From Tupaia tana (Eukaryota; Chordata; Mammalia; Scandentia; Tupaiidae): a DNA stretch of 64,000 nucleotides. Location: positions 22,740,779 through 22,804,778 of the forward strand of contig JAKSZU010000005.1 of assembly GCA_026018925.1 (NCBI GenBank), written 5' to 3'. A program made the position numbers and the translations under genes. This document shows positions 11,205 through 26,200 of this stretch, piece by piece. The notes beneath the pieces were generated by a model. It had not been told where the DNA came from and made no database searches. It saw only the letters and a list, made by a program, of their open reading frames with translations. Position 1 is the first letter of the stretch, and every line of letters starts with the position of its first letter.

Positions 11205-14200
11205 CTAGAACAAATATAAATTGGAAAATAATTACTAATTGCACACACCAATTATGTGTTAGATTAAAAAAATGCTTTGCAAATGTTCTCTTTATGTATG
11301 ACACAAAATTAAATCTCAAAAAAATAATAGAATCCAGCATTTGACATAGTTGAAAACCTAACTGTTTACAACTTTTGCAGTAGAAAATGGATAGTTACAT
11401 TTTTATATTTATTCAAACAATCCCACCAGACTTGACTACAAAAGATAACTGAGCCTTCATTTTTGAAAAGGGCATACATACATCACTCAGAGAGTATAAC
11501 AAGTAGACATTTTATAACAAGAACAATGTGTGTTAACACTTTATCCTGGAATCACAACTATAGAGTTTAACAATCACAAATATATTTATTAGTTGAAGTT
11601 TTTACTGGCTTTTAAGAGCTTTCCTTACGCCATTGTCCTACAATGGTTTGTTGGGTGAACACAGCAGGTTTTAGAACACAGCAGAACTTTCTTTTGAACT
11701 AAGGATTTAAAAAGCATTCTCTAGCAGAGCATCAAGCTCTCCAGTCTCTTAGACTGATCTCCAGATAATCTTATATCACCTGCATCCTCGGCTTGCCTCT
11801 CTTTAACATGCACTCCTGTAATTTACTCTAGCAGTCATTACTTTCCTATCTAAGAGACAACTAAAGGTAACTCCTCCCTGGGAGGCAGACAAGACAGCCT
11901 TACTGTTACAACTGTCTATGGTTTCTAAAATATATAAGTACTTACTGATCCTTTTTGGTTATATATGATGGCAAAGAAAAGATTATAGGAGTGTCTTAGG
12001 GGTGGAGAAGGATTTCTTAAACAAGACACACAAAAAGCATAAAACATAAAGATTAATCAATATAACTACAAGAAAGTTCAAAACATCTACATAAACCATA
12101 TATAACATAAATAAAGTAAAAAGACAAGAATAGGCTGGGCAAAGCCATTTGCAATACATATATATGACATATATAACTAACAAAGAATTAGTGTGTGATA
12201 TATAAAAAACTCTTACTAATCAGTAAGAAAAAAAGGCAAATATGCCAAGAAAAAAATGGGCAAAGGTCTTAATACTCCAACACAGAAAAGGAAAATCAAA
12301 TGGTCAATAAACGAATGAAGTCATTCAATTTCATTTGTAATTATGGAAATCTAAAACTGAAAACAATTCAAATATTCATCATCAACAGAATGCTAAACTG
12401 TGATATACTCACATAACAGAATGTTATGTTGTAGTTAGTAATGAACAAGCTGAATTTAAAACCACGGGTATTAACATGGATAAATTTCCAAACAATGTCA
12501 AGCAAAACAGTCATATAAGCAGTATGACGACTTTTATATAATTTTAAACATGCAATTTCTTAAACCAATTGAAGGGTAGAAGGGCATATACATAGTTGTC
12601 CTTTGCTAAGGGACTTCAAAACACTTGTGAAAAAACAGAATTAAAGTGTAAAGTTTATTCTGGTGCAAAAGCATCTAAAATTCATATATAAGTTTTTCAT
12701 ACTACACATATTTCATGAATTTTTTGAAGACTCTGCATATACCTCGTAGAGACACTACAGATTTTCTCTGGTATTTTTCCAATATATAAAAATATAATAT
12801 AATAAACTATGAAAAAACAGTATTATAAATTATATATCCATACAACTAAATGTAGAAAGAGGATAATTAACCCCAAATTCAGTACAATGAATTTGCTCAC
12901 CTCAAAACTAATGCGAGAAGACTGAGAGTACACAGGTTCTTTAAATATTACCTATAATGTTTTCTTTCTTTTTTTGGAGAGGTTTTTGCTATAGGGCGCA
13001 TGTGCTTGCCAAAAAGACAGAGACAGAGACAGAAAGCGAGAAATCACCCTACAGGGGGGATGGCCATGCTGCAATCCCTTCTCCTCCATTCTCCTCTCAG
13101 GATCTTGGGCACACACACACACACACATGGCCTGGCTTGAGTTTAAACCACCGAGTCCAGGACTCGAACCACAGTCAACTACATGGGAGTTCAGCAATAT
13201 AGCCATTACGCCAACTGCTGGTCCCAAATATTATCTATGTTTTATTTCTTAAAACAAGACAGATCTGAAACACATACGGTAAATGTTAAAATCTCATAAA
13301 GCTAGGTGTGGATATCCAAATATTTAACACTTTGCTATGTACTTCAAGTATTTGAATATATTTTAGAATACAGAGAAAGTGATTCAAGATAACCAATTCA
13401 GTCAAAGTAGAGGAGGCCTGATTTTGAAGCAGTCATGTGTACTAAAGAATTTTTCATATATGTTCATTTTTACTGACAAGTGTTATTAGCTTAACAGTAA
13501 ATTAATATTCCAAATGTCTTACATTAGATACTTCAGAATACTTACAGATTCTAGATCTTTAATATCTTCCTCTAACTGTTTATTTTGCTCATTCATATTC
13601 ATAATTATATTACATACAGACTGTCGAGGGTGCAATGTTCGATCAAACTGGTGATACATGTTTCTCCAAAACCTTTATGACAAAGGGAAAAAAAGTATCA
13701 ATGAACTGTGTTTAACAAAAATCAAAAAGAAATATTTAAATGATACCAACTTACTTAAAATTGAAAGATACTGTATTTGGCTCCAAAACCGTAAATCTCT
13801 GAGATTTGGAACTATAGAGAGGATTCAAGTACTTCTTCTGTTCATCCAAAAGAAATGGCCATAGGGAGTAAGTCTTCTCCTTCAATCTTAATGAGAAAAA
13901 CAAAAGATATTTTTCTATAAGCTGAGAAGTATTACTCATTTTTATAAATAAAGTGTTTCCTTCCAAAGTAGATTTAAGCTTCAATTTTCTGTTTATGATC
14001 TAAATTCAGAGGTAACTGAATTCTGCACTTTTGCTCTCCTTTTTCATTCATATTCAGATAATAAATAAAGCCAGTCCTTCAACACAAGTATACCACTTTT
14101 TCTCACAACCCTACATGGTAAGGCATTCTTCTTAACCACACGACTTGAAAAGTTGGTCTCTTCTGCACCTGTTTCAAATTACCACAAACAGAACAAGACA

Positions 14201-17200
14201 CTGGTGTAGCTCTGTTTGGTCTTATTCTCTTAACCCCACATTTGGGCTATAGCAGCAATAGTGGAGTGGAGAAAAAAAGGGAAATAAGCAAATTCAGAGA
14301 ATCATACTACAAATCTAAGAGCAGGTAGCTAAATTGTAGAATCTTTAAATAGTGTATTTGCCAAGTAAGTATAACATCCAGGAGAAAGAGTGAACAATCT
14401 TCTTGTTTTTCCACGATCCCGACGATGATACCTAGGTGTATTCTTACAGAAAAACTACTAGGAAATATCCACTCTCATTTCCATCTTCTCACCTCTGAGG
14501 CTATTTGGCACTAACTGAGAAGAATACTTTTTCTTAAAATAGCTCTGTATGTGCCAGCTCCCCCCAGTGGAATGCAGTCATGCTACAATTGCTTCTTCAT
14601 CATTTATCCATCCTGCTGTGATTTGGGGCACACACACAAGCGCACCCAGCATGTTTCTCAAGTCGCAGGTGGCTATGTAGGTTCTGACTCCCTTAACCAC
14701 TGGGCTACACATCTGGACCTTAAGTATCTTATATCTTAAAATTGGTGACTAATATTTTCGGGAAATGAAGTAAAAATTTCTCTGTTCTAAAATACATACT
14801 GAGGCATAGCCACGGTGATGCAGGTGGGTACTGCTGCTGAATGCTGAAGCCATATAGGAAGGCCTGGTGTTTAGACTCTTGGTCATCCTGAACCCACCCA
14901 TGGGCACACCTGTGATCCCTGCTGGATGGCGATATGGCAGGACTCTGCTGCCGTAACCCCGGAACGTGAAAGGAGTGAATACATAAATTAAATATACACC
15001 TGCACCTACACACATATATTTTTTTAAACTAATAAGGAGCATGAGGGCACTCCTAGGGTATTGGCCACATTTCTTGTTCAGAGTGCTGGTTACACAGTGC
15101 ACAAGAAGTTAGGTAACATTTATTAAGCTTCACATTTATGCATTATACTTTTCTGTATATATGTTACACTTCAAAACATATTCTAAAATGTATTTTTACT
15201 ATTAACCTACTTGGTAGAGGATATTAGAAGGGTACTCATTTTCAGAAATATAGACAATAAAATCTTTACAATAAAATTCAGTTCTATTTCATATTGTCAA
15301 GATATTACATTAAGGTCAATCTTGATTTATGTTAGACCTAGGCTAAGGAGGAAAAAGGAGCCCATTTTATTCACAACATCTTACTTGAGTTCTTCTCTTT
15401 CCTTCTGACAATTTCCAAGGAAGTTTCCAAATTGGCATGAATAAATGTGTTCATGGATCTGAAGAAGAAATGCTTCGTTGAATTCAAAGGCTTGAGGAAA
15501 CTGTTCGGTCAAATGCCACACACATTCCAAGAACTGAGTAAATACTGGAGAGACTTCCTTTGGGTCACCATCCAAATGGCCACACCTAATCCCCCCCAGA
15601 AAGTACAAGATTTTAAAAATGCCTCTCAAAGAAGTCCATTGTTCAGGTACTGTTAAATTTTAAAACTACATAACAAAAAAATCATCCTGAAACATGGTTA
15701 CATAAAATTCCCCCTATTTTTTTTTTTAAAGAGAGATTTTTAGGGAACCAGCAGTTAGCATAATGGCTATGTCACTGGACTCCCACGTAGTCGACCGCGG
15801 TTCGCGTCCCGGACCCGGTGGCTTAAAACTCACGCTGGGCGCGTGTGCGTACGTGCCCAAGATCCCGAGAGGAGAATGGAGGAGAAGGGATTGCAGCGTG
15901 ACCATCCCCCCGAGTGGTGATTTCTCGCTTTCTGTCTCTATGTCTCTCTCTGTAAGTCTGGCGAGCGCACACGCCCTATAGCAAAAAACCTCTCCAAAAA
16001 AAAAAAAAAAGAGAGATTTTTACTACAGGGCACAAGCACTCACCAGAGAGACAGAGAGAAACAGAAAGTGAGAAATCACACCCCGGGGAGGATGGCCAAT
16101 ACCCTCTCCTCCATTCTCATTTTAAGATCCCAGGCATGCATGCACACGCAGCCCAGTGTGAGTTCCAAGTTGCCATGTATGGGACTCGAATCACGGTCAC
16201 CTACGTGGTAGGTGACGTAACCATAACACCATCTGTTGGTTGCCTCAATGTAATTTTTTTACTGAAACATTTATACCTATGACTCTTTAACTCCAATTAA
16301 AAAAAAACTGTTACCTTCTAAATAATAAAATCTAGCCATAAAGGAAAGTAATAAATAGTCATGAAAATTTAAAAAAGTATTAAAATGTTAAGAAATGCCA
16401 GGAAAACTTTAAATCAAATTTCATATAAAATACAAAATCACAAAGCATCTTATTTCCCATCAGACAAGTGTTCACAAAAAAGAAAAACATTTTAGCACTC
16501 TAGTTTTACTAATTTTACAAAATGCACTTATCTGAAAATTTCTACATTATTACAAAATTATTTTACATTACTCACCTATCTGAAAATTTATGTCCAAAAG
16601 AGATCCAATCTTTTTCTATTAATACCTGTGAGAAAAAGGTACCACTTTATAATATATATTTATAATACCACTTTATAACTACTTTTAATTTTTCTCTATT
16701 TACAATAGAGTAAGTACTATTAGCCTTAAGAACAGCATTTAGGGACCAGCAGTTAGCATAATGGCTATGTCGCTGAACTCCCACGTAGTCTACTGCAGTT
16801 CGAGTCCCGGACCTGGTGGCTTAAACTCACACCGGGCACATGTGTGTGCGTGCCCAAGATCCCAAGAGGAGAATGGAGAAGGGGTTGCAGCGTGGCCATT
16901 TCTGTCTCTCTCTGGTGAGCGCATGTGCCCTGTGGCAAAAACCTCTCAAAAAAAAAAAAAAAAAAAGGAACTGCATTTATACTTTTAATTCATGGCTAAA
17001 AACAAAAACATACAAAAGAGAACAACAAGCAACAGACAGCACTTAGAATAGAGGTGGGGTTAAAGAAAAGTAGAAATAACCTAAATGATACCATCAATCA
17101 GTTGGACTTGACAGGCATCTATAGAACTTTCCACCCAAAAAACACAAAATATGTATTTTTCTTAGCCCCACATGGTACCTTCTCAAAGACTGACCACATG

Positions 17201-20200
17201 ATAAGGCACAAAACCAGACTTTATAGATTTAAAGGCATAGAAATTATATCCGGCATCTTCTTCGACCATGATGGAATTATACTTGATCCTAATTTCAGGA
17301 AAAACCCTCGAAAATACACAAATACATGGAAACTAAATAACCCACTTCAGAATGACTTTGTGACTACTAAAGAGATTAAGATTGAAATCAAAAGACTCAT
17401 GGCAACAAAAGATAATGAGTGCACGAGCTTCCATAATCTATGGGACACTGCCAGAGCAGCGTAAGAGAGAAGTTCACAGCAGTTAGTGCGCATAAGAAAA
17501 ACATGGAAAGATGGCAAAAGGACAACCCAACATCATGCCTCAGGGAACTGGAAAAACAACAACAAAAATTTTAAAAATGCCAGGAGAAAAGAAATAATAA
17601 AGATAGAAGCAGAAATAAATGAAATAGAAAATAAACAAACTACACAAAAAATAAAAGCAAAATCTAGTTCTTTAAAAAGATAAGCAAGATTGACACACCA
17701 TTAGCTAGACTAATTAAGAAAAAAAGAGAGAGAGAGAGGGACCAGCAGTTAGCATAATGGCTATGTCGCTGGACTCCCATGTAGCTGACCACGGTTCAAG
17801 TCCCGGACCCACTGGCTTAAACTCACACCAGGCACGTGTGCGTGTGTGCCAAAGATCCCGAGAGGAGAATGGAGGAGAAGGGATTGCAGTGTGGCCATCC
17901 TCCCTGGGGAGTGATTTCTTGCTTTCTGTCTCTCTGTCTCTCTCTGTCTTTCTGATAAACCTCTCCAAAAAAAAAAAAAAAAAAAAAAGAGATGAAGAGA
18001 GAGAGAGAAACCAGAAAAATCAAATTCACAATGCATCAGGCAACATTACAACAGACACAACAGAAATACAAAACATCATTAGAGGATACTATAAGCCAAC
18101 AACAACAACAAAAAAAAACCTGGATGAGATGGACAAATACCTGGACACATACAATCTACCAAGATTGATTCAGGAGGACATAGAAAGCCTGAATATACCT
18201 GTAAAAGCAACAAGATTATATTAGTAATAAATAATCTCCTGACAAAGAAAAGTCCAGGTCCCAATGGTTTCACTGCTGAATATTAGAAAACTTTTAAGAG
18301 GTAACCCCCATTCTACTCAAACTGTTTCTAGAGATCCAAAAGGAAGGAACCCTTCCAAATTCCTTCTACGAAGCCTCTATCACCCTAATTTCCCAAACAG
18401 ATAAGGATACGACAAGAAAGGAAAACTACTGACCTCTATCTCTGATTAATATAGATGCAAAAATTCTTAACAAGATACTTGCTAATCATATTCAACAGCA
18501 CATAAAAAAGATTATTCATCACGATCAGGTAGGCTTTATTCCAGGGATGCAAGGGAGGTTCAACATATGCAAAACCATAAATGTAACACACCATATTAAC
18601 AGAAAGAAAGATAAAAACCATATGATCATTTCAACTGATGCAGAAAAAGCATTTGATAAAATACAACATTCCTTTATGAGTAAGACTCTCGGTAAAATTG
18701 GCATAGAAGGATCCTTTCTCAGCATAATAAAAGCCATCTATGGAAAACCTATAGCTAACATTATACTGAATGGGGAAAAGCTAAAAGCTTTTCCACTAAA
18801 ATCTGGTACAAGACAAGGCTGCCCACTCTCTTCACTCCTATTCAATATAGTACTGCAAGTCCTAGCCAATGCGATCAAACAAGAGAATGAAATAAAAGGC
18901 ATTCCAATAGAGAAAGAAAAGCTGAAATGATCTGTTGACAGATGACATGACTATATAGATAGAAGACCCAAGAGTATCCATGAAAGAACTTTTCGAAGTA
19001 ATAAATGTATACAGTAAAGTGGCAAGATACAAAAGTAATTCATAAAAATCTATAGCATTTGTATATACAAAAACAAGCAGACAGAGACAGAGCTGAAGAA
19101 AGTAATCCCATTTACCATAGCCACAAAAAGTATAAGATACCTAGGAATAAGACTAACCAAGGAAGTCAAGGACCTCTATAAGGAAACCTATGAAAATCTT
19201 AAAAAAGAAATAGAAAATGACACAAAAAAGTGGAAGGACACCCAATGTTCCTGGATTGGGAGAATTAATATAACCAAAATGGCAATCTTGCCCAAATTAA
19301 TCTATATATTTAATGCAATCCCTATAAAATTACAAGAGACATTCTTCACAGATCTAGAAAAAACAATCATAGAATTTGTCTGGAATCATAAAAGACCCCA
19401 CATTGCCAAGTCCATCCTGTGTGAAAGAGTGGAGTGGGTGACATCTCACTCACGGACCCCAAAATACATTACAAAGCTGTGATAATCAAAGCAGCAGGAT
19501 ATTGTCACAAAAACAGACACAAAGACCAAATGAGCACAGTAAGACCCCAGAAATAAACCCTAAACCATACAACCAGCTGATCTTTGACAAAGATTACCAG
19601 TCAATCCAGTGGGAAAAGGAAAATGGTGCTAGAAAAACTGGGTATCCACCTGCAGAAAGATGAATCTGAGAACCCCTATTTGTCACCATTAACAAAAATC
19701 AACTCAAAGTGGATCAAAGATCTAAACTAACCTAAGACCACAAACTCTGGGAGACATTGGGATAGGCAAAGACTTATTAAAGCAAGATCCCCAAAGCACA
19801 GGCAATAACACCCAAAACAAAGGTGGGATTACAGCAGATTAAGAAGTTTCTACACAGCAAAGGACACAGTAATTAGTGTGAATCAAATGGGAAAAAATTT
19901 TGTTAACTATACCTCAGATAAGGGACTAATAACCAGAATACACAGGGAACTCAAGCGGCTTACCCAGAAAAAATGATTAACACAATTAAAAGATGGGGAA
20001 AATCGGGACCAGCAGGTGGCATGGTGGTTAAGGTGCTAGACACTTCCACATGGCCGATGATGGTTCAAGTCCCAGACCTGATGGCTTGCTTTCTCACTTT
20101 CTCTCTCTCTCTCTCTGTCTCTCTCTGGTAAAATTAAAAATAAGCTAATGAATAAATAAAAATTAAATAAAATAATTCTTAAATTAAAAAAAGATGGGGG

Positions 20201-23200
20201 AAATATTGAGGTTTCTCTAAGGAAAACATATGAATAGCCAAAAATCATATGAAAAAATGCTCAATGTCCCTCATCATAAGGGAGCTGCAGATCAAAATAC
20301 AATGAGATACCACCTAACCCCAGTCCGAATGGTGAAGATTTAAAAAACAAAAATGATAAGTGCTGGTGGGGATGTGGTGAAAGGGGAACTCTCCTACATG
20401 GTTGGTGGGAATGTAAATTGGTCCAGGCAATGTGGAGAACAATTTAGAGGTTCCTCAAAGACATTCAAATACAACTACCATATGATCCAGCAATTCTACC
20501 CCTGAGTATCTACCCAAAGGACAGGAGAATGCTGTCAGAAAAGCACTTGCACATCTGCATTTATTGTGGCATTATTCACGATAGCTAAGACATGGAACCA
20601 ACCCAAATGTCCACAAACAGATGAATGGACTAAAATAGTGTGGCACATATACTCCATGGAATACTATTCAGCCATAAGAAAACAACAAGACCCTGGCATT
20701 TGATAAAAAGTGGACGAACATGGAAGATTTATTGCTGAGTGAAACAAATCAGGCTATGAAACAGAAACTCTGTATGTCTCCACTTAAAGTATACCAATTG
20801 TCAATACTCTACTGTAGAGACTGAAAGACTGGAGGACATAAAAGCATCGAAAATTGTTATGAACACAGGGGACAAAGTGGAAGGAGAGTGGGAAAGGGGA
20901 AGAGGGCAGGAAGGGAAATTTGTGAAAAAATAGAGAAGTAAGACATTTGTGGGACACAGATATGGTTTGTTGCCTGTTGATAATAGTATAATAGTATTCT
21001 CAACTTGCCTGCTGTGTAGTGTATATCATGTTGATAAAATCTCTTTACAGTCTAAATGATGTATAGTGGTTAAGTGTCTAAATAATAATAAATATTAATA
21101 ATGAAAATAAAAATTAAAAAAGTGAAAATACACAGAAAGAAACAAAGCAGTCTGTCACTTTAATTACTTCAGAAATCTCTATTACATTTTAAAGGAAAAG
21201 GGCAGCAGTATTATATTTAAATTTTTGTTCATACAAAGACGATATATCAAAGCAAAAGGCAAGGAAAATGTACACTAAACAAAATACTAACAATGGCTAA
21301 GTCCAGGTGGCAGACTGGGGTGGATGTTTAAACCTTTTGGCTTACTTGTATATTATTAATTTAATACTTTTTCAAGAAAAAAGTAAATGACAAAAAGACC
21401 AGTGAAATGGTAGTTCATGTTCAAATCCCAATGTTATTATCTAGCCATGTAAATGGACTTTATCTGTTTTCTCTCATAGAGCTTCTCTGCTTACTCTAAT
21501 GAAATAATGTATTTCTAACTTCTCAGTCTAAACATTTATTTTTAGTATTTAACATACTTATGATTTTATTACATAATCATCAAGGAAATTATTTTCAGTG
21601 TTAAAATTGCCACTTCGAGCTTCTGATTTCCTCTTAAATCTCTGATTTTGGCAGAAGGCTTTATATCCCAATAGTTAAGGATGCAGTTTCTAGAGTGTGT
21701 GCATGGGCTCAATTCCTGGTTTTACCACTTCTGCACCTGTGTGACCAGGGACGCATGATCTTCAGTTTGCAGCTGGAGACTTTATTCCAGGCTCTCTGCC
21801 ATTCTTCCACACATCCAGGTCTAGAACTTAGGATCTTCCTAACTAAGCCTGTTCCTCTGCTCCTCTCAGTGAAAAGCAGGGCAGCAGCACCATCCATCCT
21901 GCCAACTGACTCAGGAACCTGGAAATGATCCTAAGTCATAGTTAATCCATGACTTTTTCTTACTTACTCTACTTTCTTACCACCTCTGAAACCACCTCTC
22001 CTTTCCCTTATGTTACTGTCCTCACCCTAATTTCTCTTGAGTTACTGAAACTGGTTTTTTTTTCTTGTTTGTTTGTTTTTGGGTTTTTTTTTTTTTTTCT
22101 TTTTTTTGGAGAGGTTTTTGCTATAGGGCGTGTGCGCTCGCCAGACAGACAGAGAGAGACAGAGAGATAGAAAGCGAGAAATCACCCCCCAGGGGGGATG
22201 GCCACGCCGCAATCCCTTCTCCTCCATTCTCCTCCTGGGATCTTGGGCACGCACGCACACGCGCCCGGCGTGAGTTTAAGCCACTGGGTCCGGGACTCGA
22301 ACCGCGGTCGACTACGTGGGAGTCTAGCGACATAGCCATTACGCTAACTGCTGGCCCCGGGTTTTTTTTTTTTTTTTTTTTGAGAGAGAGATTTTTGCTA
22401 TAGGGAATGTGCGCTCACTGGAGAGACAGAGAGAAGCAGAGAGACAGAAAGCAAGAAATACCCCCCAGGGAGGAGGGCCACGCCACAAACCCTTCTCCAT
22501 TCTCCTCTCAGGATTTTGGGCATGCACATAGACTAGCCCAGTGTGAGTTTCAAGCCTCTGAGTCCAGGGGACAAACCACGGTCAGCTATGTAGGTGTCCA
22601 GCGACGTAATCATTACAAATCTGCTGGTCCCAAGTTATTATAACTAGGTCTATACTGGTCTCAGAGACTTCATTCCCACTCCCCTCTGCCTTCAAGACAC
22701 CAAACCATATTTTTTAAAGCAGATCTAATCAAGTTGCTATGTCCCCTTAAAGCTCTCTAATGACTTCCACTTCCACTACCCCTACTCCAAAATGGAAAAA
22801 GTCCAATTCCAGCCCCTTCCTTGGGCCCTTCTCCTACTATTTTCCTCTGCATTCAACCCCCTACTCTAACAGTCATCCCGAATTCCATCCATTGCACATT
22901 ACCTGCAGTCACTGGAAGGGGCCATGCTTCATGCGTGTTGTTCCTGCTTATCTAAGAGACTCTCACACTGCCCCTGGCCATAGATTACACACTTCAGCTG
23001 GCTGTCTAACATGTTCCCTATCTCTCACTCTCCAGGTAAGCTGAACATTACCTTCCTATCAATGCACTCCCATTTGGCCATCCCAGATTCAATAGGTTTT
23101 GCAGCACAAAACAATGGCACTCAAACAGGGGGCTGGTGACTTTAAGCTTTCTCTTACTCTAAGATAGCACTGTATTTAATAATTCTAGGCTAATGAAAAC

Positions 23201-26200
23201 TTTTTGAATATTTCTTCATTTACGTTACTTATGAGAATTTTCTGACCATATGTTAAAAAGCAAGACAACAAAAAATAGGAGCTAAGAGTTTATTTTCATA
23301 ACGCAGAAAATCTGTTAACTAAAACTTTCATTTTCCGCTATAAGACATGCCTAACATGTTATTATATTTAATAAATGAAGATGTTTTAAATAGAAAGTTC
23401 CCTCTAGAATATAATACTATAAGTTTGTTTATTTCTCCCATGAGCACAAGAGACAGGAAGAGAAAGGGTGTACCCCTAACAGGGTACTGATGTCACAATC
23501 TACCCTTAGTCAGCCCTGAGGTAAGGCATATTATAATCAGGAGGTCTCCATTTTTGGACCAGAAATCTTCCCAATGGGACTGCCTCACAGAGCATCTCAT
23601 TTTACCACGGTACTACCATCTGGCCCCCAGGATGTTCACATTTGTGGCTTGTTTTACTGAATTACTAAAATGTATTGGTCTAAAATGAGGGAGATGCTAG
23701 TCTGCCCTGACAGTTAAGGAAGCTGGATCTCACATGGCAGACCATGCAGTTCAAGTCCCAGACCCAGCAAGTGGAAAAACACACCAGATGCATATGCATG
23801 CATGCCCAAAACCCCAAAAAGAAGGAGAGATAGAAAAGAAGGGATTGTGGTATGACCATGCCCTATGGGGATGCTTTTTCACTTTTTCTCTCTCTCCTTC
23901 CCGCTCTCTGTTTCTATCGCTCTCTCTCTCTTTGGCAAGTGTACATGCAGTTTGGCATTTTTTTTTAATGAGAGAAAAAATAACTAATATTTCTATTGTA
24001 GCATTTTAGGAAAAATCCCCAATAAACTTGTATTTAATTAATTATTATTTTGGAGAGGTTTTTGCTATAGGGCGTGTGTGCTCGCCAGACAGACAGAAAG
24101 AGACAGAGAGAAAGAAAGCGAAAAATCACCCCCCAGGGGGGATGGTCACGCCGCAATCCCTTCTCCTCCATTCTCCTCTTGGGATTTTGGGCACGCATGC
24201 ACACGCACCCAGCATGAGTTTAAGCCACCAGGTCCGGGACTTGAACCGCGGCCAACTACGTGGGAGTCCAGCGACATAGCCATTACGCTAACTGCTGGTC
24301 CCTATGTATTTAATTAATTTTTTTTTTGAGAGGTTTTTGCTATAGTGCATTCGCCAGAAAGACAGAGAGAGACAGAGAGAAAGAAAGCAAGAAATCACAC
24401 CTCAGGGGGGATGGCCACGCTGGGATCCCTTCTCCATTCTCCTCTCAGGATCTTGGGCATGCACACGCACCCGGCGTGAGTCCAGTGACACAGCCATTAC
24501 GCCAACTGCTGGTCTCCCAATACATTTTTATATACAAAGTTTTTTGTTAAAGAGGTGACACAAATGAAAATCAGTCTAGCTCAAGGTTTCTCAATTGCAG
24601 CAGTGCTGATATTTTAGATCAGATCATTCTTTTTTGTGGGGGCTATTGGTGCATTATAGAATGTTTAGCAATGCCCAGGCCTCTAAAAGCTAGATGGCAA
24701 CTGCACCATTTCCTTAAATCAAAACTGCTTCCTAACATTGCCAAATGTCCCTGAGGGGAGAAAATCTTCCCTGCTTGAGAATCACTGGTCTCACAGAATA
24801 AATTCTTACCATGAATCCTTTGATTGTCCTATAATAGGAATCCAACAGAAGAGAACCAAGGGAACAAACTTGGGAAGTCCTATCCCAACCATCAGAACAA
24901 TGTACCAACACACTTGCATTTTCAATCATTATTGCCTGAAAAGAAAGATCACATACTTAGATTCTAGCAGAATACATTTTAGGTAAATCAGTGAGTTCTA
25001 TTTACTAGACAACCACACGAGCAGGTATTGCATTATAATGAAGACCTATGTGCCAGTGATAATGTTGAGACAGCATAATTTCCAAAGATCAAAAAGAAAT
25101 GCAACACCAAAAATGCAAAGGAAACAAATGAAAAACAAAGAAAAAAATGCTACTTCAAAGTATTTGAGAATTTCTTTCTAAGTCTTATATTAAGTGCCAC
25201 ATGACATTTTTAAAGCTCAAAGTAAAGTGACCTTATTAAAGAGGTAAAGCATAATAAAAGTTATCTGGGACAGATACTAAAATCCAACAAAACAATCCAC
25301 TCCTTCCCAACCATTAAAAATCCCAAAACCAAAGAGGAGTTACTTTGGCTAAGAAGATTGCAGCATCCATAACAGCTTTGATATGCCGAAGCCATCCTGA
25401 GCTCTCCAAACCGGAGTAGAAATCATTGACAGAAAGTCCTTTGGTACCATTGACTAAAAAAGGAAGAGAAAACATTTCAGTAAGAAGGGAGCAAGAGGGG
25501 CTAGCAGGTGGCGTGGTGCTTAAGGACAGTGACTCCCACATGGCCAACCACGGTTCAAGTTCTGGACCTGGCGGCTTCCTTTCTCATTTTTCCCTCACTT
25601 TCTCACTCTCTCTTTCTCTCTCTCTCCGCTCTGTCCCTCTCTGGTCATTTTTTTTTTTTTAATGAGTAAATAAATCAACTTAAATAACATAATTCTCAAA
25701 AAAAAAAAAAAAAAAGGAAGCTAAAGTCTTCTCCACCTATTCTTTTCAAAATCTCCTTAGGTGAGTAGATTGAGAAAGAACAGGACAAAATAGACAAGAT
25801 AATTTATAAATGAAAAAGATGATGGGGCCAGCAGATGGTATAGTGCTTATGTTACTGGACTCCCACAGTTCAAGTCTCCCAGACCTGATAGTTTGAAAAT
25901 TATTCCAGGCACGTGTATATGCATGTCCAAGATCCAAAGAGGAGAAGGGATTGTGGTGTGGCCATCCCCCCAGGGGTGATTTTTTGCTTTCCCTCTTGCT
26001 GTCTCTGTCTCTTTCTAGCGAGCACACACACCCTAAGGCAAAAACCTCTTTTTTACAAAAAGAAAAAGATGCTAATTATTAGATCAATAATGGATTTTTG
26101 GGTATATTTTTCTTCATTCCTTATGCCAAAAAATAAAAATGATACAATCTCTTTTAAAATAAAAAGTTACAGCATAAGTATTTAACTAAAATTATATTTT

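Larger units (their letters stand above)
17040..21112 (+). mobile_element. L1, 5' truncated, antisense in MTMR6 intron 9
   Basis: The longest L1 in the window: about 3.6 kb of L1 after removing two inserted SINEs (17738-17988 and 20005-20188). It starts inside the ORF2 endonuclease domain ([23 protein letters not shown]) and goes through reverse transcriptase ([11 protein letters not shown], then GTRQGCPLS and [11 protein letters not shown]). The catalytic FADD-type box is mutated around 18935. The C-terminus follows, then a 3' UTR ending in an A-rich tail. Stops and frameshifts throughout mean it is dead. Confidence 0.92.

Noticed and set aside
14749-15102. A 117-codon minus-strand open frame in intron 11 as a possible extra MTMR6 exon
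   Set aside because: It does not match any MTMR6 residues, and exons 11 and 12 join in phase without it.
18547-18930. An apparently intact reverse transcriptase frame (127 codons) as a live L1
   Set aside because: The surrounding ORF2 has many stops and frameshifts and the FADD-type catalytic box just downstream is mutated, so the element is inactive.
22271-22356. A- and B-box sequences resembling tRNA genes
   Set aside because: All lie in SINE heads. None folds into a full cloverleaf with a clear anticodon arm and acceptor stem by eye, so no tRNA gene is called.
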